In this document: in pieces, positions 33,401 to 45,034 of the stretch | Numbering within the stretch: position 1 is the stretch's first letter | How the letters are laid out: every line of letters starts with the position of its first letter | NCBI GenBank assembly: GCA_021396245.1 | Contig: WNYE01000113.1 | Location: 1-64,000, forward strand | Origin: Sporothrix humicola | Lineage: Eukaryota > Ascomycota > Sordariomycetes > Ophiostomatales > Ophiostomataceae | Reading direction: 5' to 3' | Length of the DNA: 64,000 nt | The notes under the pieces: model-generated | Databases searched by the model: none | Told to the model about the DNA's origin: nothing | The model's input: only the letters and a program-made list of their open reading frames with translations | Made by a program: the position numbers and the translations under genes

Positions 33401-36400
33401 TTAGCGCCACCAACATGCACGACGCCCCGTATTCAACAACGGCCTGCAACGGACAGAGTATTTGAGGGCTTTCCTGTATTTTTGATTATCATTAGCCAGG
33501 GGGAAATGGTGGTTTTGTCTGTTTTCTCAAGTACATGTACTCATCGTAAACACAGGATATGCAAACAGCCACCGTTCTTTGATTTTCACGCTGAAAGTCA
33601 TTGACGAGATTTGTTTTGAGACTTGTCTTCCAGATTGACAAAAGTCCACTACGAAGTCGCGAAAAGAAAAGAAACGCTCAAGGAAACAACAGCAATCGAG
33701 CAGGGTGGACACCAATCTGTGCAAGGGTGAGATCGGCGAGATGTACATATTGTGTGGGAGAGTTTTCGGTTTTCGAGACTTTCCACCTTTTTGTCAACTT
33801 TTCGCGACTTTGCAGCCTAAAAAAAGTCCCCAAAAAGACAGGGCGTTGCGCCGTCGCGCAGTCTGTCCAGGGACAGGCCATGCTTTTTTCTCCTTCTTGA
33901 CTCGTTTCTGACTCGATTGACAGATGAACGGCGCCGACCTTCCAACAAGGTTTCCAACGGTTTTGCCACCCATTTTCTCTTTCTGTTCTCCGGCTTCCAT
34001 GTGTTCGATCCATTCTCCGCGTCTTCGCTTCTATTTCGTCAACGGTCGGTGTGTGTCGACCTCGTGTTGGTTGCCGTATTTGTCCAAGTGAGTCTTGATG
34101 GCGATGTCTTTAAGAAAAAGATGTGTCGGCTTCTTTCAGCCTTCAGCCTCGGTCGTCACCTTTCTTCCTGGACATTTTTCGTCTTTCAGTTTTCAGTTTC
34201 TCCCCTTTCCTTCGCCCCGATTTATCTCGAATCTCGATTATGCCCTCCACTGGAGTTTGTACCCCCCTCACCCCCCGCCCCTTTCTCAGTTTCTCATTAT
34301 TTTTTCCTCTTTTCTGCTGGTGCCCGGGGGACCCGCTCCGGTCAAATCGAAATCGAAATAGCGAAAATAGCACATGGAGACGTGGTATTTCTGCGCTTGT
34401 CTGCCTTGCTGCGATGTTCTCAATACACCACACCTGGTGAGATGCAAGTGGAAATATACATTTTGGAGCAAAGAAACGAAACGAAAAGGAACAAAAAAGC
34501 AAGCTGTGGCCAGTCTATCAAAGATGTTCAAAAGATGCCTCGATCTAGTAAACGATCGTGTCTCGGGTTCCTCTTTTTTTCGAGTTCGAGGTAATATGTC
34601 GTAAGTAAGATACATTTTCCACATTCATTCCAGAATGCTACGGCGTAATGCTTGTGCGCTTGTTCTGTTCATGCGTCTGTGCTTTATCTGTGTTTGCTCG
34701 GATGTTGTAGGCGCACATGAAAATACATTTTGTGTCAAAGTATCTTGTATCTTCATCCTGTGCCCCGTATTTTGTATTTGTACTCCGTACGTCGTACTCA
34801 CCCGCCTCGTCATAATGTCCTTGTTCCTTGTCCCTCGGGTATGGAGCTCCAATCTCAAATGCTAAATCGACGATTTGCGATACGAGTATTGGCTAGGGCC
34901 AGGCGCTATTTTTTGCATTTTAATTCTTGGGAAGCGCTATGCCCCAAGCTGAGAAGTGGTTCAGTTGTCTGTGTGGGCAAGGTCCTTTGGTTATCCCGGT
35001 CCCAAGGTCCAAGAAATGAGGAAACTCTTATGTTTCACTGAACACTGTACCTTGCTCCATTCTCCGTGTTAGAATACACCGTCCCCATCCGGTCCACAGA
35101 GGCAACTCTTCGCGGGTTGGTGGCTGCAGTATCTGGATACTCGTATATCTCTTTTGACGTCTTACTGCATTTGCATCTGTTGCACAGCGCATGCTTCGAT
35201 GCACAAGTACTCCGTATCTCACTTGTTCTTGGCTTCTGGGACTGGGGCCCCCTCTGACTTCTCGAACAGAACGCGGAATTGGGAGACGAGGGAAGACACC
35301 CAGGCATGTGAGCGGCATCTGACTTTGATTCCGCGTCTCCCCGTCAGCCAAGCCAGGTCGTCGTTTATGTCTGAAAATATTTATTCTTGGTAGTTTTACG
35401 GAGTACTCTGGCTCACGTTTATTTTGTGGTCAGAATAGTGCTGGGATGCACACCAACAGGCAACTTTCATCGTTGCAATGGTGGTCACACCGTGACGCCA
35501 TGTGCTCTCGATTTGCGCGGGAAATATCTCGGGGAAGAACAAAATGGCAAGGACAAAAAGGACAGAAACCACAACAAGACAGGCTCGACTGGGATTCGTT
35601 GAATCTTCAGCGGGTATCTTACAAATTAAAAGACACGATATGCATGGTTTTCTGGGTACTTGTACTTGTACTCCATACAAGTACACAATATCCGGTCCTA
35701 CCAGGCGCATGCTTCCGCGGCGCAGGATCGTTTCGTCGTTTCGTCGTTTCGTCGTTTGATCTTGGATCGTTTAGTGGCGACGGTTGACGGCGATGATCTT
35801 CTGATCTCTCATCGGATGGCCCATCGAAGTGGCGACGATGACGCCGTACTTTCAGGACGCCTCGACTCTCTCTCTCTTTAATGCTGTGTGGAAGAACGAA
35901 ACCAGACACCCTCGACACCCATCCAGCGGTGAGATCCAGGCACTAGGCGGAAGATTTATCAATTCATGACATATGCCACACCCAATCGACGATTCGGCGA
36001 ATCGAGAGATCGTTTCCGTCATTGTCCTGATCTCGTTGGCCATCAGAAAATTGTGAAATAGCAGGCGAAAGAGTCCGGCGAATCAAAGATGCCTCGGATG
36101 CCAAAGACACCAAAGAAACCTGTACAAAGCACTCACCGCATTAGTGCATCAGGACGGAGCATAACGATCTCCAGATGCCTGTGTGCATCTCACACGAGGG
36201 TGCATAATGTCGATTGGTAGGCGATGGGATGATGGAGGCGCACAATTGTCGATATCAAATTGTTTGTGTCCTTTTGCCATTACGTGATGGCTTTATCATT
36301 TGGAGCCGAGGGCCGCCTGCCGTTGAATAAGAAGAAGGAACAATACTCGGTAATAACAGAAATGGCAGGTATTAGTACCAGCGCACCGTCACTCAGTAGG

Positions 36401-36500
36401 GCATCATCTTGCGTCGCACTTGCCATGCCCATTACTCGATACGCGACGGACACGGATGCTAATGCTATGTAGGACACTAGGCGCTGCCACGCTGTGCACT
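30401..36500. other. Gene desert, part 4
   Basis: Contains the 12-bp repeat at 30537-30572, TGCATATATG repeated at about 31768-31787, a CATCTCGCT-type array at about 33335-33375, GTTTCGTC units at about 35728-35753, and TACnnnGTA 9-mers at 30705, 31039, 34781, 34788, 35208 and 35397. T/C-rich tracts lie at about 32130-32330 and 34130-34330. Open frames here are low-complexity and not convincing. Confidence 0.5.
30537..30572. repeat. Three perfect copies of GAGCCAAATCTT
   Basis: A 12-bp direct repeat of three exact units. Just upstream (about 30448-30480) CTACAGGGC-like units also repeat. Confidence 0.8.
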
Positions 36501-39500
36501 AAGACGCTTAACGACCACCGCTAAGCTGGCCCTAAAACTCACCCGCCTGTCAAAAAGTCAAAAAATGCCACAATAGTCAAAATAGTCAAAAAAGGGGACC
36601 CAAAATTCTGCACCCGAGCCCAGGGATGCGTTGGCGCGGGGGGAGGTTCCAGGAGATGAAAGAAAACAGTTCTCGCTTTCCCAGAGACGCCTTTGTTGTG
36701 AGTGTTGTATCTTACTATGCACGGAGTATTATTGCGTGCATAATCTCCCTTTGGCAGTGGTGGCCCGACCCTTATTCCTCCCTATCCCCGAAACCCAAAC
36801 CCTTCCAGCGTTCCTTCCAGAGACAAAAAAAAATGGCTCCTGCCACGGGACTTTACCCTCGCCTGCCACGCTTTTTGGGGGTCTTGCCCCGGCAGGGATA
36901 GGGTGAAGAATCACACGTATTTTAGTTTTCGAGTAATCATTTCGTCCCAAAAACCGAAAACGCCAGCATCCCCATCGCCGATGCTCCTTGCGTCTGTGAC
37001 TGTCACTGCGACTGTCACTGCCACTGCCACCGTAGCAGCAGCACGGAGCATGAGAAGGGCAATATTTCAATATTTTGACAAATAAGTCGAATAAAAAGTA
37101 CTTGTGTCGAGGATTCGCAGCTTGCGTTGCATCCTACTCCTTGCATGCGAAAATGGCATAGAAGGGAAAAGGAAGGAACGAAGAACGAGGCCAGAATGAA
37201 GGAAGGAAGGAGAAGGCTAACTATCACACTTCGGCATTCACATTCATCAGCTGCGATCTCCTTTCTTGATCTAGAACAAGTGAGATACAGAGCACAATCA
37301 TCTCGAATCGTCTTACAAAGTTGTAAAGCCCGGCCATGGACGGCGCGCACCCGACTTGTACGCTTTTGTTCCGGTGGCCTGCCGTATCCATCGTATCCCT
37401 CAGCTTCTTCTCTCCTGAGTATGCACTAAGTATTACTCTTCCGATGCTGGTGAGATGCCTAGACGAGTCTTTTCCACCAGATTACTGTGTACTCGAGTTT
37501 CTTTGTATCGTACTCGGACACACAACACGCGTGGTGTCTTGAAGGCACGCTGCTCGTCCATCGACATCTGGCATCTCTCCAGCATCGCATCTCATCCATC
37601 TCCGTTCAGCACAAGACCGCCAAAAAGGAGCCCGCGAATCAGAAGCCCAGGAAGCTGTGTCCAGCTCTGGACAAAAACAGAATGACATCCAAAAGAGAAA
37701 AGCCCTCAAAAAAGGGAGAAGGGTCGAGGGAAAGGGTCGAAAAAGGAAATATTGTCTTCGCGATCCAGTCTCATGGATACGCCGAACTCTTTTTGGCAAT
37801 TCGACCCACCAGGCGAGAGCTGAAAGACTGTCTCCCTCATGGGAAACCAAAGGAAACAATGGCTATCATGTACTCGGTACTCAGGATACATCGTCAAGTT
37901 TAATCTCGACACCGAAATTCATCCCGTCCGGCATGCCGTATGCCACAACACGATGCCCGTTGCAAATTGCGACGTGGGCAGTCTTTCAGAATATGTGTAC
38001 TATGGATGCACACGCCGTTAAATACAAATACATACAAATACAGCAGCAGCTCGCTAACCGCTTCGATGCACTTTCTGAATAGCGCTCTCCATCACATTTC
38101 CCCATCGCATCAGACCCCCTTTCTGGACGGAGTCCCCTTGGCGAATCTCAGCGATGCACGCTTTGTGACTCGGGTGCAGGCAATTGTGGGTGCTTCCGTA
38201 TTCTTAAATTTCATTGTTCCTTTTCCATCTCAATCACATCCCGTGCCTCTTCTTTGCCTCACTCCGAGCCCTGTCAGTTGCTGTTGCCGTCTGTGTCTGT
38301 TGGCTCGTTTGGCTAACGACAGAATCTGCGCCCCAAATGTGGTAAGGAAAGAACGAACGTCGCGCCAGAACGATGCAGCGACGTAAAATGCAACTCAGCG
38401 TCCCGAAAAGATTCCACCTCGACTCGCTCCTTCCTCCTAGGCTCCTGTGAGCCTCCCGAGCCTCCCTCTTAGGTCTCTTGTCTCTTGCCTCTTGTCTCTG
38501 TCCGTTTGCTCCTTCATTGCTCCTTCCCTCTCCTTTCCTTGCACATCACCTCGCATCCCACCCCGACCTTTCCACATTGGGACAACCCTGGTCGCCTGGA
38601 TCTCATAAACTAGCCAAAAATGGCCTCCAAATCATGACAGGGTGGTGCTGGGTGTGCTGGGTGTCTGGGTGTGTCTTTCTGTTTTCTGGGCGTGTGCTTC
38701 GTGCCTGCCGCCCCCCTTGCCCTTACCCCCCCTCGCGTATTTTTGTTCTTCACTGCAACGTCTTGACTTTTGTCAGGAAAAAAGAAGGGAGAAAAGCATG
38801 AATTTGCACAACTTTCGACCTTATCATACAGATTTCGTGCCCCAGCCCGTATGCACCAGCCGCGCCGATGGCCAAAGACATGTCAGTTTGCCTGCCCGTA
38901 AACACACTCTTGTCTCCATGTCCCAAAGGGAAGGAAGGCACAGGGGAACGCACATGCACCATCTTGCCAGTTATGCTGTGGTCAAGCTTCACACAGCAAA
39001 TAGAAGAGAGAACAGAAGGAGCGATTGAATGCATTTGCCGGCCTGTGCTTTACCCGAGCACAGGCGGGCAGCATATTGCAGAACCACTCTATCGTCGCTA
39101 TTTGCACTATTTTTGTCATTCACATAATGAGGATGATTTATTGTCGTTTATTGTTCTCTTTATTTTGCAGCTCTGTGTTGCCAATTCCCCGGTCCTCTGC
39201 ATTTTGCCCTCCAATCCCAGATTTCCCAAATCTCCAATCCCCAATCCCCAATCCCAGGCTCCGAGCCCAGGATCGGGCCCAGTTCCCATCGATCTCTGCG
39301 ATCAAACCTGGTTATCGACGCGCCCTAGCGGTTGTGGGAGTGTGGGCGAACCGAGCTTTTTTATTTCAGCGCCCGGGCGGGCCTGTCCTGCCACGCTGCC
39401 ATGAGCCATGACTGAATGCTTAATTTTGATGGGCGCGTAGCAAATAAACTTTTTCCTATGCGACACTCGAGCTCTCGAGGCCGTCCGTCGCATAGACCGC

Positions 39501-39650
39501 CTGATCTCAAACGCGATTTTGACAGGTGAATAATCCGGACGAAATAATAATGGTTCGCCCGATGGAAAATAATTAGTAAAAGTCAATACACCGTCAAAGT
39601 AAATAATGTTTATGGTCATAAACATTGCGCTGCAAGGTAAATAGTGCTCG
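36501..39650. other. Gene desert, part 5
   Basis: Contains AGTCAAAA-like repeats at about 36555-36595, a GACTGTCACTGC repeat at about 37000-37025, TCTCTTG-type repeats at about 38468-38495 and CAATCCC repeats at about 39235-39260. No gene is recognised. Confidence 0.5.
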
Positions 39651-41288
39651 TACTGTGTCGGTTGGTCGCGCTTTCCGTATTTGCACAATCTCGCTCTTGC
39701 CTCATATCTCATCTCTTTTCTCATCTCGAAAGGCGCGCTCTCGAGGAAAGAACGAACCTGGCCCTGCCTCGCCTGCCCACAAGCTGCTGTCCGCTTCGTC
39801 TTAACATCATCTTCTTCTCTTCTCTTCTCTCCACCAAAAGCCAAGCCACCGTCACGCATCGCTCCGCAACCCCCCTTTTTTTTCTCACCCCGGCGTCCTC
39901 GCTTTTTTGTTCCCATTTCGTTTTCTCGATTTTGGGGGGGAAGGGCAAAGGCAAGCAGGAACATGCATCCAGCGTATGCACACGCCCCCCCACACCCCCT
40001 TCCCTCGTTCCTTCCTTCCCCTGGTCCACCATCCACCCACCCCTTTCCCAACCCAAAGATTCGCTCTTACCCACTCAAACCCATCCCGTCCCATCGCGCT
40101 TTCCCAAGTCCACAGTCCCAGTCCGTTCCCAGTCCGCCTTTTCTCTCCCAGATCCAGGCAAGAGGTAACTTTGCTCTCAGTCCGTGGTGCCAGTGGGTGG
40201 CCCCAGGCCCCAGGCGCCCTGTCCCAGCTCCCAGCTGTCCCCCATCCCTCCTACCCTCCTAATCCCAGTCCCAGTCCCAGTCCACAGGTCCCAGCCCCGC
40301 TCAGTAGGCCAACTCGATTCCGTCCCAGTCTGCCACTGCAGTTCAGCCCCAGCGACTGTGCCTTTTTCTCGTTCTTGCCTCTTGTTTCCTTACATTTTAA
40401 TACATTCTGCATTCTGTTTTCTGTTTTCTGCACTTTGCTGTGGGTGCCCCATGGCCTGGGCTGGTCTTTCCCTTTCTCGAACTGGCACGCACCTGTTGAC
40501 AAACGCTCTTTCCCCGACTGAATACATGACTAGACGCTTGCCCACCCACCACACAAACTCACCGCGAACCTGTACTCGTATTTGAAATTTTTACGTTTTT
40601 ACCTTTCTTCCTTTTTTTCGCTTTGCCATCTTGCAACTTTCTTCTCACCACGATCCTCGTCGGCCACCTGTATCGTCCTTTCTCTTGTGGTTTTCGCCGT
40701 CCATCTTTCGGTTCGCAGCATCAGCTCCCTTTGGCCTTTCTTTTTTTCTTGTCTTTACGGAATACTCCAACGGAAGAACACGCGCCATCCCTTTCGACCC
40801 ATTCGACCTTTGTTTTATTTTCCAGCATTGTCTGCCCGTGTTCGTTCTCGACTGTTTTCGCCTTATCGACTTTGTGAATACACGGCAATCGCCTCCTTGT
40901 TTTGGACCTCGCCAAACACCTCGCCGTCAACAAGCGCATTTTGTGTAAACACGGCAACTTTTGTCAATAGAAACATAAACATCCGCCCGGATCGCCATAT
41001 TTGCGGGATCTCCTGAAGACGAGAAGATTGAGAAACGAGAAACAAGTAACGATACTCGACGCAAGAAAACGGGGCCGAGCCGACCCACGAACCACGAACC
41101 ACACCTCCCGGATCAAGGACCACTACGGATTACGGATCACGCACGGATAGCCCTCGGCCGCGCACGTCGACTCCCTTTTACCCTCGCCTAATTCTAAATG
41201 TCAACAGCTCCGGTCTGCTCCGTCAAATAAGACCGGCCGCAGGACCGCCCTTCGCTGCCTGCACCACAACGACCCTGCTCCCTCCGAC
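39651..41288 (+). promoter_or_regulatory. C/T-rich region before nsdD, probable promoter and long leader
   Basis: The + strand becomes strongly C/T-rich from about 39,690 to 40,760, including tandem CCCAGT units (about 40263-40285). C/T-rich stretches near transcription starts are common in filamentous fungi, so the nsdD transcript may begin here and carry a leader of 0.5-1.6 kb. Several short upstream open frames, for example ATG at 40527, would precede the main start. This is inference; no start site can be read from sequence alone. Confidence 0.4.
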
Positions 41289-43286
41289 ATGGAAGCAGGA
41301 GACACTGGCTCAAGGCAAAGGTGAGTCTCAAAGCAAGAGCTCATGAGCTCTTTGCAAAAATGCAGACGACAGTTTCTGACCCTCTGACCAGGACATCTTC
41401 TGCCAGCAATATAAATACACGCAACGAATCACCACACAACATCCTCAACAACCGCAACAGCGGCGAATACTACGACCAGACACGCGACTCGAGAGATCCT
41501 AGAGATCTTAGAGATCCCAGAGACTCCCGCGACGCCTCCAACATGGCAACAGCAGCACTCATCAGCCCAAACACTCCCTACTACCCACACCACCCGCCTT
41601 CGTCATACTCGTCCGGCGGCTACCACCAAGACAGACAGGAAAGACAACACCCGGGCCCGTCGCAGAGCCACGGCCACGCTCACAGTCAAGGACACGGCCA
41701 CGGCCACGGCCAGACCTCGCCTTCAACCGCAGCACCAGGCATGATATCCCCTGTCGAGTCCCGCCGCACGTCCGACGACCACGACATGTCATCCCATCGC
41801 CAGCCGCTGCCCTCCCTCAAGGAGCTTATCGGCAACAATGCCTCCTCCAGCTACCACCATCCGTCTTCGGCAACGCCCAGTGGGCCCCAGCAAAGCCTAC
41901 CGTCCCCCTTCTCGACAACAGCACCACCGCGTCCGTTCCCTGTCGAATCTCCCAGTGACATGCAGCACTCACCGCGGACACTGCACTCGTCGTCCATGTA
42001 CAACCAGCGCCCCGAGCCGTCATCCTCGTTTGCGGCGCCACCGCGTCCCCAGCTCCCCGGCCATAGTCATGTCTCTCCTCCGCCAAACTCGGACTCTCAC
42101 CAAGGAGGACCACCACCACCACCATCCTCTGTCCAATCTTTAATCCACTCGCAACCGCCGGCACATGCGCCTCACTATCCTCCTCACCCCTCTCAGCATT
42201 CACCTCATCCGTCCCATCAACGCCACCCGCAAGACCAGCCTCCTCCTCCACACCTCCCGCCATACCACCATCAAGGCCCGCCACACCGCGATTCCCGGTC
42301 TATTCACGGAGACAGCCCGCCTCAGCACCACACATATCCGAATGCGCCTGGCCAGCAACCACCATACCCGCCACAATCCTCCTCGCAGCAGCCGCTACCT
42401 CCACCGCCACCGAACCAAGGCCATATGTCGGCATCGTACCCGGCATCGTACCCGGCATCACCGCGCCACTCTGGGCCGCCATCCCTCCCATCTCCCTTTG
42501 AGTCTCACCAGCAGTCGTCCATGCAGGAGCCTCCGGCCGACTACAACCGCTCCCGGCAACGGTATGACCAGGCCGTCAACCGTCACTTTGAGTCTTGGAG
42601 CTACACTGAATATCTTGCACGGGTGAGTATCCTGTGGTGGTTTTTTACTTTAATAAAGAAGATTGGCTAACAACAGCTCCAGATCGGAAGCAACTCGCGC
42701 ACAATCTACAATTTTGCCGAAGCTTTCGGCAGCATCGCGCGTGAAGAGCACGGACCGCACCCAATGCCTGGCCGCATGCCCGGCGACCGCGAGGTCTGCG
42801 AGATGATCAGCAACGCAGAGTGGCTGAAGACAATGCTCGAGAGCCTCCGCCACATGGTCCAGCACACCGTCAGTGAGGGCAACTCTGGCCCGGGTGCCGG
42901 CAGTGGAAGCAGCGCCGGCGGTGGCAATGGCGGCAGACAGAAGCCCGCAAACATGGACGACATGGACATGCCCATGTACAACGAGTCTGGCGCAAAGCCC
43001 TACGGCGGCATGGAAGTCAAAAAGAGACGAGGCGTATGTTCCCTTTTGCACACCAACAGATATTAAGATATATTGGGTATATTGCTAACATTGTGTTCTA
43101 CAGAGAGCCGCACCTCCCGGACGATGCCACAGCTGCAACAGAATCGACACGCCAGAATGGAGACGTGGACCCGATGGAGCACGCACACTTTGCAACGCAT
43201 GCGGTCTTCACTACGCCAAACTCGAGCGTAAGAAGCAACTTGAAAGCCGGCAAATTCGACCCAAACACCCTGATGAACGGCGTTAA
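41289..43286 (+). CDS. nsdD: GATA-type transcription factor, NsdD/SUB-1-like regulator of sexual development
   Basis: Four exons, 41289-41320, 41392-42622, 42683-43033 and 43104-43286, encode 598 residues. A single C-terminal GATA finger has Cys546, Cys549, Cys568 and Cys571 with an 18-residue loop, followed by a basic tail ending nine residues after RQIRPKH. Before it, SRTIYNFAEAFGSIAREEHG and the basic KKRRG segment are as in NsdD proteins. The N-terminal half is disordered, rich in Pro, His, Ser and Gln. NsdD of Aspergillus and SUB-1 of Neurospora are needed for fruiting-body formation and influence conidiation. The ATG at 41289 gives a 10-codon first exon; the next in-frame open stretch begins with the splice-donor GTG, supporting the intron. 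The whole gene desert lies upstream. Confidence 0.92.
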
Positions 43287-45034
43287 ATCGACGACTGAAA
43301 AATGACATTGCAACAATTGCAACAAAATACGGCGAGAAAATAAAAGCGGCTATATAATTTTCTTTTCTTTTACATTTATACTTTGGGAAATATTTACGGA
43401 GACGGGATCAAGCGACAGACGGGTCTACGGCAAAGACGACACAACGAAGCAGGGGGGACTAACCCCTGGTTTTCTTCATTATATTTTTTTGGTTTTCTGG
43501 TTTTTCTTTCTCTTTTAATCTTCGACACTTTACGTTGCGCACTCCTGCTGTCTCGTTTCTCTTCCTATCCTGCTCCAGCTCACCTTCGAGCTGGTCTTGG
43601 ATTGAGAGAGAACGAAACGAGACGCATAAAAAAAGTGCCGCATCACATCAAACATTCGGTCGGGACTCAGTCACTTCGACGGTAACCTGTCTGCTGAATG
43701 TTTTTATTTACCACGACAAAAAAACGGCCGAAATTACTTTTTCGGTGTATATACCCCCTTTTATCTCTTTTTATTTTTTGTTTTCTTATATTCATGGAGT
43801 CATATATCTTACACCTCGTGTGGCCAGCTGGACAGCACACGGATACATTTGACGAGTACAACTTGTACCTACACAAACAATAGAACTGTTTTGGATCCTA
43901 TCTTTTCTGCCTCTCTGTCTTTCTATGCCTCTATCTTTCTGCCTCGACGACGTGGCAGCCATATCACCTCGAGACTTAAATTCAAATTATGTGAAATGTG
44001 CAAGTAGGGCCGGTCGACTTTTGTCTTTCTGTTTTGTCTTTCGTCTTTTGTCTTTTTCTGAAACAACGCCTCTCCTCGATCTCGGTGTCCCGTATCGACC
44101 AAGACCCCGATCGATCACGTCGCACTTGTAAGATGTGACAAGCACAAAAGTATGTACCGCAGTCGGCACAAAGTTAGCACAAAAGTCAGTGGTCTACACC
44201 TCCTTCGGCCTCCAGTTGTTGCAGGACCATGCGGATATGGTGTGATGGTGTGTAGGACTGCTTTCGTGCTGTGGGACGGTGTATTGTGGTTCAAGCACGC
44301 TCTTCCTCGTCCTCGGCGAGAACCGTACCCCATTAGTAGGGCTTATTAATGGTAAATATTTATTTTATATTTAATTGTTTTAGACCCGTATTTAGATGTA
44401 TATGTGACGTATTTGTATTCTTCTTCTTTTTTTCCCTTTTCTTTCTTTCTCATTTTTACTTATTTTTTTATAATTTTATTTTATTTTTTATAAACAAACC
44501 TCACGTGATAAATAAAACGGAAATAAACATAAAATAAAACAGCATCGAGTTCCTCAGTTAGAAACTGATTCATTTATCGGGTAATGACTTCCATCATCCA
44601 CAGTAATCCAGTTCGAGTCTTAGCAGACAAACATATCTTCGAAGCCTCTACTATCTTTACTACAACAGCATGTACGGTCCGCTGAACCATCACCAAAAAA
44701 TAGACTTTACTGGTCACATACATTGTCACACATAGTCATATTGTTGATAAAAAAATACTAGCATTAATTGCCACCGTTATACCATCCTAGACTACACGGT
44801 TGTTGGCCATACAACATTAAGAAAAGAGACGAGAAAAAGGAGAAAAAGAGAAAGAAAGTAACAGAGTGGTAAAGAACTTAAGAAAAAAAAAGAGAACCGT
44901 TCCCGGCACCTCGGACGTGCCCATTTCCTTGTAGAATACGAACGAATAAACAAAAACATATATACTGACCGATAGTCATACTGCCTTGGCACAGCCTCCA
45001 ATCCATCCATATTCCATATTTCTATTTAGTGAAT
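43287..45034. other. Convergent spacer between nsdD and the GH72 gene
   Basis: No gene is seen. Bases about 44340-44560 are A/T-rich but still have normal CpA and TpG, so they do not look strongly RIP-mutated. TCACGTGATA lies at 44501-44510. A short hairpin (TCAGTT, loop AGA, AACTGA) lies at about 44556-44570, but no tRNA fold could be built around it. Confidence 0.5.

Noticed and set aside
39302..40051. 249-codon open frame on the minus strand
   Set aside because: It lies opposite the C/T-rich region upstream of nsdD and reads as Gly/Arg/Glu-rich low complexity.
44340..44560. Second RIP-mutated island
   Set aside because: A/T-rich, but CpA and TpG are present at normal levels, unlike 1-725.
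44540..44640. Possible tRNA (GTTCGAGTC-like T-loop)
   Set aside because: No acceptor stem or proper D-arm could be paired around it, and the anticodon position is undefined.
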